DNA from: Candidatus Sifarchaeum subterraneum
GTDB taxonomy: Archaea > Asgardarchaeota > Sifarchaeia > Sifarchaeales > Sifarchaeaceae
Length of the DNA: 5,777 nt
NCBI GenBank assembly: GCA_016292335.1
Contig: JAECRX010000150.1
Location: 1 to 5,777, forward strand
Direction: 5' to 3'
The stretch's first letter is position 1, and the number at the start of each line of letters is the position of its first letter. The notes under the pieces were generated by a model. The model made no database searches, was not told the origin of the DNA, and saw only the letters and a program-made list of their open reading frames with translations. Shown one piece after another: positions 5,671-5,777 of the stretch. A program made the position numbers and the translations under genes.

Positions 5671-5777
5671 ATGAATTTTAATGATCAAATGAAAATTGGC
5701 ATCATTATTGGTGGAAGTGATTGCCGTGGTTGGAATATTTTGCGTTTGAAAGAATCTTTCCAAAGAAGGAATGTTCA
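5671..5777 (+). CDS. N-terminus of a probable RimK-like ATP-grasp protein (partial)
   Basis: The frame is open from the ATG at 5671 to the window edge, 35 codons. From the second ATG (5689) it reads MKIGIIIGGSDCRGWNILRL, then a basic helix ending QRRNV. This strand-loop-helix pattern lines up with the N-terminus of the ligase at 3116-3994 (MKIGIVTVDPNEYNVRQLRA, then LERKKI), so a second member of the RimK-like pre-ATP-grasp fold is likely. Only the first domain start is visible, so catalytic motifs cannot be checked, and another Rossmann-like protein is possible. GAGG at 5655-5658 is 12 bases before 5671, a little far; a TATA-like AAGATAAAAAG (5625-5635) is upstream. Either ATG could be the true start; homology favours 5689. 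Confidence 0.6.
   Translation, partial: MNFNDQMKIGIIIGGSDCRGWNILRLKESFQRRNV

Noticed and set aside
1124..5691. GATCAAATG occurring three times (1124, 4250, 5683)
   Set aside because: Positions and orientations relative to genes differ, one copy spans a start codon, and the word is AT-rich. No regular arrangement.

Overview
The window looks archaeal. The evidence is an F420-type flavo-iron-sulfur protein (FrhB family), an MptN/RimK-like glutamate ligase of the kind used on tetrahydromethanopterin, a longin-like domain protein, a tRNA-Thr with U73 and an encoded CCA, AT-rich TATA-like boxes, and a mix of Shine-Dalgarno (GGAGaTGA type) and apparently leaderless starts. A Bathyarchaeia-like or Asgard-like lineage would fit, but the sequence alone does not settle it. 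There is no sign of phage, plasmid, transposon or CRISPR DNA.

Layout: (1) 1-84, possible C-terminal tail of a + strand gene, convergent with trxB. (2) 93-1040 (-), thioredoxin reductase-like flavoprotein with a CAIC redox pair but without the usual NADPH-phosphate motif. (3) 1190-1264 (-), tRNA-Thr(CGT). (4) 1406-2829 (+), a two-gene unit: a longin-like domain protein, then a xylose-isomerase/endonuclease IV-like TIM barrel with a full set of metal ligands. (5) 2842-3013 (+), a small gene behind a very strong ribosome site, broken by one base at a UUU-UAA-A site. This could be a pseudogene, a sequencing error or a +1 frameshift. (6) 3116-3994 (-), RimK/MptN-like ATP-grasp ligase. (7) 3995-4452, a 458-base AT-rich spacer with TATA-like boxes and a possible 27-codon leaderless ORF. 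(8) 4498-5526 (+), FrhB-family protein with two ferredoxin-type cysteine clusters. (9) 5671 to the end (+), start of a protein that resembles the N-terminus of a second RimK-like ligase.

As a set, the genes suggest a C1/F420-linked redox metabolism: the ATP-grasp ligase would add glutamate to a pterin or F420 cofactor, and the FrhB protein would exchange electrons between F420 and iron-sulfur clusters. The thioredoxin reductase may take electrons from something other than NADPH. The longin/TIM-barrel pair is not obviously linked to this. The points most worth checking are the frameshifted small gene, the electron donor of the thioredoxin reductase, and the shortened first cluster motif in the FrhB protein.
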